Below, piece after piece: positions 14,424-23,580 of a stretch of 36,946 nucleotides of DNA. The stretch lies in assembly GCA_903872565.1 (NCBI GenBank), contig CAIQLG010000323.1:1-36946 (forward strand), given 5' to 3'. This stretch comes from an uncultured Lentisphaerota bacterium. Its GTDB lineage: Bacteria > Verrucomicrobiota > Lentisphaeria > Victivallales > GWF2-50-93. Each line of letters starts with the position of its first letter. Position 1 is the first letter of the stretch. Below the pieces are notes generated by a model. It did not search any database and had not been told where the DNA came from. It was given only the letters and a program-made list of their open reading frames with translations. The position numbers and the translations under genes were made by a program.

Positions 14424-17327
14424 TCAGAAAGGAGAATTTCCTTGTCCTGTTCCAGAATCGATCCATAGGACAATGTTAGATTCATCGCCCTTGAATTTTG
14501 GCACCACGATATTGAGCGTGCTGGCTCCATTATCCCCATTAAAGACAATTGATCCTTTAGGAATCCTGAGGTTTTTCTTGCAGGTCTTATCCATTCCGGA
14601 TACTGTTCGCGTGTATGCGAACCATGCCTTCGGTTTTGTTCCAAAATATGTCCCTGTGACCGTGATTTCGCCTCCGGGCACTGAAATGTCCGTTGATGAG
14701 ACAGCTGTAATTGTGGGAGCGGTTACCGTGACAGCACCGACGGTGTCGTCAAATTTCACACCGCCAACCTTTCCCTTGACGCAAAGAACATATGCGCCTG
14801 CTGTCGCCTTAGCAGTCCACAGGCAGTTGACAGTGGAAGAGGGAAAGTCCTTGGATGAACTAGTCACTTTTACTGTTTTCCTCTTTGTTTTTCCGTTGAC
14901 CACGTAAGTAACATAGACGCTGGGTTTTTTGTCAAAGGTCGCATTGTGGACATAGGTGAATGTTGTCCCTATGGTGGCTGTGAAATCTCCGCCCACAGTT
15001 GCGGTGAAGTCGCAGCCGGTGACGTTTCCGCCGTTTACCGTGACAGATCTTGTTGTCGGGGTGAATGTATAGCCGCTAAGAGTGGGAGTGACGGTGTATG
15101 TTCCGTCCGGAACGGCAGTGATGCCATAAGTCCCGTCGGCGATTGTCGTAGCAGATCTAAATCCATCGCTGACAAGGACATTGGCAAGTGGACCACTGCT
15201 GCCGCCTGACCAACCTTCATCTTTCAGAAACCCCTGGGTGATTGGGCCTGGACTATGAATGGACTCGCCATGCGAGACAGAATAGGTCATAAGGGCGTTC
15301 GGAGTGCCATCGTATTTTAATGCGAGATGCGAATAGCTTGATCCCTGAGACCATATTGTCGGCGCATATATGTCCGGCGGTGTACCACCATTTGCGGCAT
15401 TCGCACTTGTTGAGTTAATGAAGAGGTTGTTCCCTGTCAGTTGCGCTCCAAGTGCGGCGGAACTGTTAGTGAAAGCTGTGACAAGTTTCTGCCCGGTTCC
15501 ATTTTCAGTGAAACTGTCGTATGCAAAATAGTTGATTGGTGCTGACATTCCCCCTCCCCAACTGCCGACACCGCCTGAGAGAGTCATTGATCCGGCAAAT
15601 CCGAGGCTGTGGCATATCTCATGCATCGAGACTGTAGTTAAGTCGTACTTGTCGGTCGGGGTATTACCATCGGTTCCATAATACCAGCTGAACGTGCTGG
15701 AATAAGCGATGAACATATCTGCTTCTGCGGGATTCTGGTCGCTACCGCTTAATGCATTTGCCAGCGAGATCTGATACCATGTGTCAGCCAGTGGTGCGTT
15801 GGTGAAGTTTCTGACGTAATCCAATGCACCGCTTGATCCCAGGATTCCAGCACCAAGACTGTTTGTCCACATTGCCTTTATCGTGATTGGCACAGAAGAG
15901 TTGAGTTCAGACGCCCAGGCATTTGCGGCAAATTCGAAGGCTGTTTTAGCCTCTGCAGGCCAGGCAACCGCGTTCCATCCCTGTCCCCATGGATCTGTAT
16001 CTCCAGGTCCCAGGTAGGTTATGCTGAATGTCGCCGTTTTCTTGGTTCCGGAACTGGCCTTGGCGGAAGGGAGGACTTTAAATTTGTTCACACCCGGATC
16101 TGCGATAAGATTGACTGGCCCCATTCCAAGCTCCTGGGCAGAGCCCTTCTCCCCTTTTTTTTCAGCGCGATTCAGGCTTGTTGGAACAGCCGATGAACCA
16201 TTGTTCAGCATGATGGTTCCAGAGATCGAATATTGTCCTCCCGAGCCTGATGCCTCAAGATAAGCTGCGGCTGTGTTGACTGCGGCACTGAAGTATCTAA
16301 TCCTCATGTATCCGCTTTCGCCCCAGGTCGCGCCCCAGCTGTTTCTGAGTATCCAGCAGCCAGTGCCACCCTCTGGAGGATTGTCATCCCATCCGACGAG
16401 CGCGACAGCATGGTTTGAGGTTGTATAGTAGTATGGAGTTGCATCAGGTGTCGTATTGCTGTCTTCGTATACACCACTATTGTATGCCGAAAAGGCATTG
16501 TCGACATACACTGCCACATCAACACATCCATAAGTCGTAATTGCAGTTTTGATTTGTTCGGTTGTGTTTGCTATATCTGCCGGGAATACTCTTCCCCATG
16601 AAGTAAATGTAACCCTTGAGAAATTTTTAGATGCATTAATTACCGCCTGGCCTGGCTGAGTCGTAGTATAAGGGAAATTCGCTTCAGAGCATACTCCCTC
16701 GATTCCAGTCGCACCTTCAGGAGGCCCGGCAAGTTTCAATGCGTAAAGTTCGTAATAGTCATAGTCGGCACCACCGGCGGCACTGAAATGATCAGAATAT
16801 GGTGATACCGATGCGAGCGTCCAGATTATGTATGACTCGGAAAAATCCACGCAATTAGCATCATATAGCCCATTCTTGAAATTATAGGTGGATTCCGCGG
16901 CAGCACAGGCTCCGAAGGCAAAGCATGCCCCTAAATCCCCCTGGTCGCGGACTGCCCCGATGTATGAATGCCCGTTATAGCTTCTCCAGTCGAATGATGC
17001 AGCGGCGGCTTTTGTGTTTGCAACAGCCCTTAAAAGGGTATCAGTATTGGGAACTATTTTCCTTTGGTTTGCAGGAGGGGCCATGCGTTTCTTGAACATA
17101 TTGGCCTTCTGATCCGGTGGAAGCCTATAGACCCAGTTGTCTTTTACTGTGAAAGAGTAATTGTTCTTCTTGATCTTCTCTCGAATCTGATCGAGGTTGT
17201 CATCCGGTCCGAAAGCGATCTTGTCCTGCGCGAAAACGGTACAAGCAATAAAAATGACTGCGGCAAAAGCCATCAGAGAAGCCAATCCTCTGATTCCACC
17301 ATTGAGATTCCTTGCTCGATCTTTCAT
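14424..17327 (-). CDS. Secreted papain-like cysteine protease fused to a zinc metallopeptidase domain
   Basis: A 967-residue exported protein. A signal peptide (1-33, ending VFA) is followed by a pro-region-like segment (about 45-110) and a C1A papain-like domain with Q129, C135 (QGDLGACFAFGA), H306 (SNHAVALVGWDDN) and N329 (RNSWGATWGE). Residues 365-371 (YSISGTI) look like the first strand of a carboxypeptidase-regulatory-like domain whose remainder only appears at about 712-776 (GTYTVTPTLSGYTF). Between them lies a metallopeptidase-like region with the zinc motif HEICHSLGF (H569, E570, H573). The C-terminal 180 residues contain an IPT/TIG-like fold (SVPGGEITVTGTYFG). The N-terminal 365 residues are a close paralog of the protein at 23581-25815. 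Two catalytic centres in one chain is unusual; substrates unknown. Confidence 0.9.
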   Translation of the reverse strand: MKDRARNLNGGIRGLASLMAFAAVIFIACTVFAQDKIAFGPDDNLDQIREKIKKNNYSFTVKDNWVYRLPPDQKANMFKKRMAPPANQRKIVPNTDTLLRAVANTKAAAASFDWRSYNGHSYIGAVRDQGDLGACFAFGACAAAESTYNFKNGLYDANCVDFSESYIIWTLASVSPYSDHFSAAGGADYDYYELYALKLAGPPEGATGIEGVCSEANFPYTTTQPGQAVINASKNFSRVTFTSWGRVFPADIANTTEQIKTAITTYGCVDVAVYVDNAFSAYNSGVYEDSNTTPDATPYYYTTSNHAVALVGWDDNPPEGGTGCWILRNSWGATWGESGYMRIRYFSAAVNTAAAYLEASGSGGQYSISGTIMLNNGSSAVPTSLNRAEKKGEKGSAQELGMGPVNLIADPGVNKFKVLPSAKASSGTKKTATFSITYLGPGDTDPWGQGWNAVAWPAEAKTAFEFAANAWASELNSSVPITIKAMWTNSLGAGILGSSGALDYVRNFTNAPLADTWYQISLANALSGSDQNPAEADMFIAYSSTFSWYYGTDGNTPTDKYDLTTVSMHEICHSLGFAGSMTLSGGVGSWGGGMSAPINYFAYDSFTENGTGQKLVTAFTNSSAALGAQLTGNNLFINSTSANAANGGTPPDIYAPTIWSQGSSYSHLALKYDGTPNALMTYSVSHGESIHSPGPITQGFLKDEGWSGGSSGPLANVLVSDGFRSATTIADGTYGITAVPDGTYTVTPTLSGYTFTPTTRSVTVNGGNVTGCDFTATVGGDFTATIGTTFTYVHNATFDKKPSVYVTYVVNGKTKRKTVKVTSSSKDFPSSTVNCLWTAKATAGAYVLCVKGKVGGVKFDDTVGAVTVTAPTITAVSSTDISVPGGEITVTGTYFGTKPKAWFAYTRTVSGMDKTCKKNLRIPKGSIVFNGDNGASTLNIVVPKFKGDESNIVLWIDSGTGQGNSPF

Positions 17328-17630
17328 CTTTCACCTTCCTTTTACGTTTATATTATTTTTTCATAAAATGCATATGCTTTTTCAGATGAATATATAATGG
17401 GAATAGTTCCTATTCAATAATTTTATATTAAAAACCATTAGAAACTTTTCTCTTGGGTCCGGATTTTTCTTTAGTTGTGGCGAATTATAGTAAAAATCCA
17501 CGTCCAGAGGACGGGCTTTTCTGAATCTCAATCCATTTTTTTTAAAAAACCACTTGCAAATGATGTAAAACGAGCTTAACTCTGTATGGTATGTTGTTTT
17601 CATAAATTATAAAATGAGGAGAAGAAGGTG
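17328..17630. other. Divergent promoter region between protease and InlB-repeat genes
   Basis: Both neighbours are transcribed outward. GGATTTTT (17461-17468) faces AAAAATCC (17492-17499), and a small hairpin CGTCC/GGACG with AGA loop lies at 17501-17513. AT-rich stretches near 17590-17610 (ATAAATTATAAAATG) could hold the -10 of the plus-strand gene. AGGAG at 17617-17621 is its Shine-Dalgarno. No gene is seen. Confidence 0.45.
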
Positions 17631-20600
17631 ATGAAGAAGTGGACTTCGGGGTTCCTAATGGCAATGGTCGCGTTCGTGGCGGTTCTTGGATCACCACTGA
17701 CATCTTCGGCTGCGACGGTACAAGTTTCAACAGTGGCAAACCCTGTCGCGGGGGGAACTGTGCTGGTAAATGGGGCGGATTGGACTACGGCACAACCTGC
17801 CACTGTCGGCACGCAGTACACACTTGGAGCCAGTGAATCCGCAGGCTACGTCTTCGCCGGATGGAGTATCGCAGGTAGCGCATGGATTGACGATCCAACA
17901 AGCAGTTCTACAGGCTTTATATTTTCGGCCGACAGTGTTGTCACGGCAAACTTTATCACAGCCGGAACAGCCGTCTTGACAGTTGCAGCAGACCCCGTAA
18001 GCAGTGGGACAGTAAATCCGTACGTGATTGGAGACAATACGGTCACCCTCGGGTGGAAGACGGTGACACCAAGCCCCGCAAGTGGCTATGCATTCTCGAG
18101 CTGGGCAGTGACCGGTGACGTTACCGTGTTTGACCCATTAAATTCCGATGGAAGAATATGCGTAAAAGGTGCTGGAACTCTAACTGCAACTTTCGTAGCT
18201 ACAACAACTGCAACACTAACGGTTGCCTTGAACCCGGTCAGTGGAGGAACGGTTAATCGAGCGACTGGGACTTATAACATTGGTGAATGGTATTCGATTT
18301 GGGCAACACCGGCAGTAGGCTTCAAATTCCAGTCATGGTCAATCACGGAAAATGGAAGAATTTGGGACACCTACAGACAAGGAGATCCAGGGGGGAATCC
18401 CAATTACACCAACTACGTTTATCTGCTGGGTGATGCGACACTGACTGCGAATTTCGTAGCAGATACGACCACGACTGCAACGCTAACAGTTGTCTCGAAC
18501 CCGACCAATGGAGGAACGACTAATCTGGCGACTGGGATTTATAACGTTGGTGAATGGTATTCGATTTGGGCAACACCGGCCACCGGCTTCAAATTCCAGT
18601 CATGGTCAATAACGGCGAATGGAATAGTTCTCGACATAAACGACCAAGGCAGCAACTTTTTAAACAACTACGTTTATCTGCTGGGTGATGCGACACTGAC
18701 TGCGAATTTCGTGCCAGACACGACCACAGTTGCCAAGCTGGTTGTTGATGCTACACCGCTTTGCGGACTCGATACATTCTACATAGATGGTTCTTCCTCA
18801 TTCCTCGGCGATCACTATCTGAAGGTCGGGCAATGGTATCAAATCCGTGCCACTGCCAACCCCTACGACGTTGATGGCAATTACATCTTTGTCTTCAATA
18901 AATGGACAACTTCTGGAGCCGTCAATCTCAGAATCATGAATGGCGATGCCACTTCTTCCCCGACGTATTGGATCCTCCTTACCGGTGATGCAACGTTGAC
19001 TGCGAACTTCACTGAGGCTGGCACTGTTGATCTCACAATGGCGGTTTTGCCTGCGGACACTGGTTATGTCTGGCCGACAATTGGAACCCAAAAAGTTCCA
19101 TCAAACACTTGGATGCCAATTCAGGCATACGCCTTACCTGGATATAGGTTTGTAAGCTGGTCAAGTTCGAGCCCGGATGTCATCATCCTTAATAATACAG
19201 ACTATTACTCGTACGTTTTTGCCTTGGCGGCTGGCACGGTTACCGCAAATTTCGAGGCGGCAACCCCAGCTCAGATGACGGTTGCTATAAACCTACCGGG
19301 AGCTGCATATATCGAGGGATATACAGGATTTGCAGATATTTATCAACCCGGGACAGGGACATACGCCGTGAACATAGGCGAAAGAAACCATCTTCGGGCC
19401 ACCCCCGCCAGCGGGTACAAGTTCAAGCAGGTGACTATCACTGGAACTGCAACTGCATATTATGATACAAGCGAGTATGGCACCTCTCGGGGTGTAGATG
19501 TCGTCCTCACTGGTGATGCAACTGTCACCTTCGAGTATGAAGTCTCGACCCTTGCCGACTTCACTGTGGCTGTCACCCCAACTGGGAAGGCAGAAACATA
19601 CGTTGCACCCGGAACATATCAGTTCACCGTCGGACAAAGATATTATGTCTATGTCGGTCAAATATACCCAGGCTATCAATTCGTGAAGTGGACAGCGACA
19701 GGCGGAGTGGTTGTTGACGCAGACCATTCGGATGAATATGAAGCATATTTTGACTTCACGGCAGCCGGAACATTGACCCTCGAGCTCGTGGCTGTTCCAA
19801 TGGGAACACTGACTCTTTCGGCAAATCCAGCCTATGCGCCGGACGGCTACTACGACACCGGCTTCATGATTGCCGATGCCACTACCACGTCGCTAACTCT
19901 GTCTGATTGGGAAGCCGTCAACCCGGGCGAAGTCAAGCTCTACATTGGAAAATCTTATCTGATCAAGGTGTATCCGACTGATGCATACAAGTTCACTCAA
20001 TGGAATCCCGGCGCAACGGTGGAGATAAAAAAAGTTACGGAATTCAACGATTTATGGGAACGTGAATCCGGACTAAATCCCCCAGACTGGTATTATCTCA
20101 CTATCAGCGGTGACGGGACGCTAGAAGCCGCATTCACGGCAAGAGGGTCTGTCTCCCTCGGAGTCGCCTTCAATCCGGCGGGCTCAGGGCTCCTCATTTC
20201 TTACAGTCACAATTCTTCACTCGATCTTGCCGCCACCAACACCCTCTATGCGGGACTATGGTACGAGGTAAGGGCACTCTCTACCGCAGGTTTATATTTC
20301 CAGAATATAAATGTGACAGGAGGAAGTGTTGATGTGGAATACCTCATCAGCGGATATAAGGCAGCGAAGATGGCCTCGGTTATATCAGAGGGCAACAACT
20401 TCTACATGAGGGTGAACACCAATGCGACAATAGAAGCGCTATATGCCGCTACTCCACCAACGTTCGCCACTCTCACGATGGCTCAGATTTCGCCCAGCGT
20501 TGGAGCAACAACACCGGTTGCCGGTAGCTACAAAGTCCATACGGGCGAACCATACGCCGTCACTGCGACTCCGGCAGGTGCCGGGCACTTCTTCTCACGA

Positions 20601-21593
20601 TGGGAAGCTGACACTGCGGCCAATGTGGTCTTTGGAAGCCGATCCGAGGCTGCAACAACCGTAAAACTTACCGGTGATGCGACTGTCACTCCGATATTTA
20701 CGGAATACGCTCCTGGCAGTCTCGTGGTGGCAAGCATGTCTATCAATGTCCGCAATGACAATGATCCCCTGAAACCGAAGGACAGCATCAAAATATCCAA
20801 GTCGTATTTCGACACGGATACTCTCCCTGACATCAGCAAGGGAATAGTCCTCAGTGTTGATGGCTGGATGCTGGCAATCACCACTTGGACCGATACCAAG
20901 ATCGACAAGAAGACTACCACTGCGGTAGAATACACCTACGCTGACAAGAACGTAAAGCTCGTCATTAATGTCCAACAGAACACCATACAGCTTGATGTCA
21001 AGTCCCTTGACCTCTACCGCATGATTACTCCGGAAGACGGAATAGACGTGGCGATAATGGTCTCCGCAACCAACCAGAAATATAGTGCGAATGTGGTCAT
21101 GGACGAAAAGACGGATTGGTACTACTCTGCTCCCAAGGAGCTGGTGGCTACTCCAAAAATAAGTAAATTCAAGGCCAGCCATTCAGCGTCCTCGAAACCC
21201 GGCGATCTGAACAAAGATTCGGTCTCAATTGGTGGAGATGGGTTGGTAAAGCCGGACGGATTCGACAAAACAACCATTCCTACCGTCAAGATTGATGCGG
21301 CAGAATGGATCATAAGTGTTACGGACGTCAAGAACGATGCCGATAAATACGCTTATTCTTCACCAAAGACCAGCACGAGTAAATACAATCTTCTCCTGGA
21401 TTTCACCACGGGCAAGAAGTGGAGTTTTAAGTCTTCCAAGGACAACAACGCTTCCGGGCTCAACCGCAATGGAACGATCGTCGTGACACTCGTCTACGGA
21501 GCGCTTGGCGATCAAAGCGTGCGGCTCGAAGGCACTGATGCTGACGGCAAGCCACTTGTGGTTATAAAATCAAAACTCAGCTATAAGCGGTAA
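17631..21593 (+). CDS. Giant secreted protein with about eleven InlB-type B-repeats
   Basis: The 1320-residue protein begins with a signal peptide (to about 28, SSA-AT). Residues 30-1025 consist of about eleven units of roughly 80-110 residues built on TLTV-x3-NP-x2-GGTV, ATPA-x-GY-x-F-x-SWS and GDATLTANF, the pattern of divergent InlB B-repeat (beta-grasp) domains that build long surface stalks. The C-terminal 290 residues are different and appear to hold two related halves, each with a KxxD start and a VDGW- or DAAEW-like core. No sortase, PEP-CTERM or membrane anchor is visible at the end (KSKLSYKR), so attachment is unclear. AGGAG lies 9 bp before the ATG; a GTG directly before it is an alternative. 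It diverges from the dual protease, suggesting joint function at the cell surface. Confidence 0.85.
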   Translation: MKKWTSGFLMAMVAFVAVLGSPLTSSAATVQVSTVANPVAGGTVLVNGADWTTAQPATVGTQYTLGASESAGYVFAGWSIAGSAWIDDPTSSSTGFIFSADSVVTANFITAGTAVLTVAADPVSSGTVNPYVIGDNTVTLGWKTVTPSPASGYAFSSWAVTGDVTVFDPLNSDGRICVKGAGTLTATFVATTTATLTVALNPVSGGTVNRATGTYNIGEWYSIWATPAVGFKFQSWSITENGRIWDTYRQGDPGGNPNYTNYVYLLGDATLTANFVADTTTTATLTVVSNPTNGGTTNLATGIYNVGEWYSIWATPATGFKFQSWSITANGIVLDINDQGSNFLNNYVYLLGDATLTANFVPDTTTVAKLVVDATPLCGLDTFYIDGSSSFLGDHYLKVGQWYQIRATANPYDVDGNYIFVFNKWTTSGAVNLRIMNGDATSSPTYWILLTGDATLTANFTEAGTVDLTMAVLPADTGYVWPTIGTQKVPSNTWMPIQAYALPGYRFVSWSSSSPDVIILNNTDYYSYVFALAAGTVTANFEAATPAQMTVAINLPGAAYIEGYTGFADIYQPGTGTYAVNIGERNHLRATPASGYKFKQVTITGTATAYYDTSEYGTSRGVDVVLTGDATVTFEYEVSTLADFTVAVTPTGKAETYVAPGTYQFTVGQRYYVYVGQIYPGYQFVKWTATGGVVVDADHSDEYEAYFDFTAAGTLTLELVAVPMGTLTLSANPAYAPDGYYDTGFMIADATTTSLTLSDWEAVNPGEVKLYIGKSYLIKVYPTDAYKFTQWNPGATVEIKKVTEFNDLWERESGLNPPDWYYLTISGDGTLEAAFTARGSVSLGVAFNPAGSGLLISYSHNSSLDLAATNTLYAGLWYEVRALSTAGLYFQNINVTGGSVDVEYLISGYKAAKMASVISEGNNFYMRVNTNATIEALYAATPPTFATLTMAQISPSVGATTPVAGSYKVHTGEPYAVTATPAGAGHFFSRWEADTAANVVFGSRSEAATTVKLTGDATVTPIFTEYAPGSLVVASMSINVRNDNDPLKPKDSIKISKSYFDTDTLPDISKGIVLSVDGWMLAITTWTDTKIDKKTTTAVEYTYADKNVKLVINVQQNTIQLDVKSLDLYRMITPEDGIDVAIMVSATNQKYSANVVMDEKTDWYYSAPKELVATPKISKFKASHSASSKPGDLNKDSVSIGGDGLVKPDGFDKTTIPTVKIDAAEWIISVTDVKNDADKYAYSSPKTSTSKYNLLLDFTTGKKWSFKSSKDNNASGLNRNGTIVVTLVYGALGDQSVRLEGTDADGKPLVVIKSKLSYKR
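18210..18717 (+). repeat. Recent tandem duplication of one B-repeat unit
   Basis: Units three and four of the InlB-type protein are nearly identical in DNA: 18411-18457 and 18666-18712 match over 47 bp, and the stretch from GGTGAATGG through CAACACCGGC is identical in both, while other units match only at protein level. This indicates a recent duplication or ongoing unit gain and loss. Confidence 0.85.
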
Positions 21594-21887
21594 GAGAAAT
21601 TAGCGGAGTGAACACGGAATATCCAACGACGGGGTAGAAACTCGCCCTTGGATATTGGGCGTTTCTTGTTGGAGATCGGGTGTTCAATTTCAGATTTCCT
21701 AACTCGTAGTTCCAATAGCTCTGGTGATGTGGGAAAAGGGGTTGTGGCTAAAAAGGGTTGCAGCCGGGAAATCTGAATGAAGGCTATTTTGAAAAATAAC
21801 AGAAATCCAACCGGATAATGAATTATTGCAAACTTTTAATATAACTTAATCCGCCACAGCGGGACTTAATACCATCTGGTATTTTTT
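21594..21887. terminator. Structured 3' region after the InlB-repeat gene, weak terminator
   Basis: GCCC (21644-21647) and GGGC (21657-21660) close a nine-base loop TTGGATATT, extended by GAAAC/GTTTC across a two-base bulge and followed by TTTCTTGTT, a weak intrinsic terminator. The loop is the exact reverse complement of AATATCCAA at 21618-21626, so a pseudoknot or an alternative hairpin is possible. Further on, TTCAGATTTCC (21689-21699) faces GGAAATCTGAA (21767-21777). No gene is seen in the gap. Confidence 0.45.
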
Positions 21888-23564
21888 TTACGGCCCGACA
21901 ACGGAAGAAGGTAAAAGATATATTTTCAAAATTGGCAGGCCGTCAACTGATATTTCATGGGCTGGAAACAGGTTTTTTTCGCAAAAGACCGCAACTGAAT
22001 CGTACCAGTTTTCACGTGTGACAAACATAACATAAGTCGGATGCCCTTCCTTAATATTTTTCTTTATGGATTCAAATGGAATCAGCATTATGTCTTTGCG
22101 AAGCCAAATATCCTTGGGAATTCCCATGCACCAGACGGCAACCGAAATGTATATGGCCGATTTAGCTTCGGCATTGGCGTTTATCCACTTGATTCCATTG
22201 CGGTAGGAGACTCCCCAGTAGTCGGTTGCTTCTGGGAATGCAAATTTACGGTTTGCCCCCTCAAGACCGCCCACCAAGGAATTGTAATATAGGTATCCAT
22301 AAGGCCAATAACGGATATAAATGTTTGCAGTATTTCCGATCACAAGAAAGAAAATGGCATAGAACCAAAGCCGTGAGAGATGCGGTTTGATTCCACTCAA
22401 GTATTCAACAAGGCGGATTCCGCCATAGGCGGCGAGTAAGCATGCGCCGGGAAGGAATTCTTCGAAATGGCGAATCCCGTCAAAATTTACCATTCCAGGC
22501 AGTGAATTGCGGAAAATCGGGAACAGTGCCCATAAAACTAGCATGATTAAAATGGGCGAGGTTGCGGAGCGGATGCGTGATAATGTGAAAGCTAACCCGG
22601 CAAACAACAATGCAAGCATCGCCTCCGGCATTGTAGTGATGGATTGAATTAGAGGATCCATGTTCCAGCCCGGACTTTTTCTGTCCCCCTGGAAAAAAAT
22701 ATATTTGTAGTATTCAATCAACCTTAAGGGATTGGCATAAAGATAAGGCCATGAAATGATGTGAACTAATAATGCACATGATGCCATCAGGATGAAATGG
22801 CGTTGATATTTTCTCAGATCTGCAAGAATCTCCTTCCATGGTCTGTGGACAAACAACCAAGGTAGATATATGAGAGAGATTATTATTGGCAGAAAGATCG
22901 CATTAGCCTTGATAGAAAGGGATAAGCCAAAAAGTATTCCAACCGCAAGAGCCCGCTTCCAAGATGGCTTCTCAAACCAAAGGTGGAAAACAATGATGGT
23001 TAGCGAGAAAAATATTGTTTCTGGTATGTCTTTAGGATTGAAATGCATGTCTCCCCAAAATCGCGGATACGTTCCCAGAAGTAGAATTGCCAGGAGTGCA
23101 GTTACCTTGCCAAGTCGTGGACGGGCAAAGCAATACAATAACCATAAGAATACTCCGGAGATAAGCACATTAAACAGGTGGAAAGCATCTACAGGATCGA
23201 GCAACGGCACCTTATATGCAAACATCTCCATCGTCAATGCTGACAATGTGTCGGCAAAAGCAGGAAATTCATATGGTTTTGATCTGAATGGGGAAATAGA
23301 AAGATTCAATGCCCTTTTGTGAATTTCCAAGTCGGAGTTGTTGAAATCCAGATACTTTGAATCAAAAGTAGTAAGATAATTGAAGTATCTTTCACCAAAA
23401 AACATATTGCCGTAGCCTTCGTCCCAGGATAGCCCGTATTGAGGCAGGGTTATTATCCCAAGTAAAAGGAATAATGCGATGAACCCCAGTGCTGAAATAT
23501 CGCATGACTTGTCTTTGCAATCTTTAAGTAGTTCCAATAAATTGACGGGAGTTCTCATTTTCAT
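21888..23564 (-). CDS. GT39-like membrane glycosyltransferase
   Basis: A 558-residue integral membrane protein with about ten hydrophobic helices. Directly after the first helix comes LSWDEGYGN (D48, E49), the acidic motif in the first periplasmic loop that defines lipid-phosphate-sugar-dependent glycosyltransferases (dolichyl-phosphate-mannose mannosyltransferase/ArnT-like, PMT_2 group). It would move a sugar from a polyprenyl-phosphate donor to a protein or lipid on the outer face of the inner membrane. Its ATG lies 16 bp after the stop of the papain-like protease gene, so the two are probably one operon; glycosylation of the exported island proteins is an attractive but unproven idea. Confidence 0.82.
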   Translation of the reverse strand: MKMRTPVNLLELLKDCKDKSCDISALGFIALFLLLGIITLPQYGLSWDEGYGNMFFGERYFNYLTTFDSKYLDFNNSDLEIHKRALNLSISPFRSKPYEFPAFADTLSALTMEMFAYKVPLLDPVDAFHLFNVLISGVFLWLLYCFARPRLGKVTALLAILLLGTYPRFWGDMHFNPKDIPETIFFSLTIIVFHLWFEKPSWKRALAVGILFGLSLSIKANAIFLPIIISLIYLPWLFVHRPWKEILADLRKYQRHFILMASCALLVHIISWPYLYANPLRLIEYYKYIFFQGDRKSPGWNMDPLIQSITTMPEAMLALLFAGLAFTLSRIRSATSPILIMLVLWALFPIFRNSLPGMVNFDGIRHFEEFLPGACLLAAYGGIRLVEYLSGIKPHLSRLWFYAIFFLVIGNTANIYIRYWPYGYLYYNSLVGGLEGANRKFAFPEATDYWGVSYRNGIKWINANAEAKSAIYISVAVWCMGIPKDIWLRKDIMLIPFESIKKNIKEGHPTYVMFVTRENWYDSVAVFCEKNLFPAHEISVDGLPILKIYLLPSSVVGP

Positions 23565-23580
23565 GTAATATAAAAACAGC

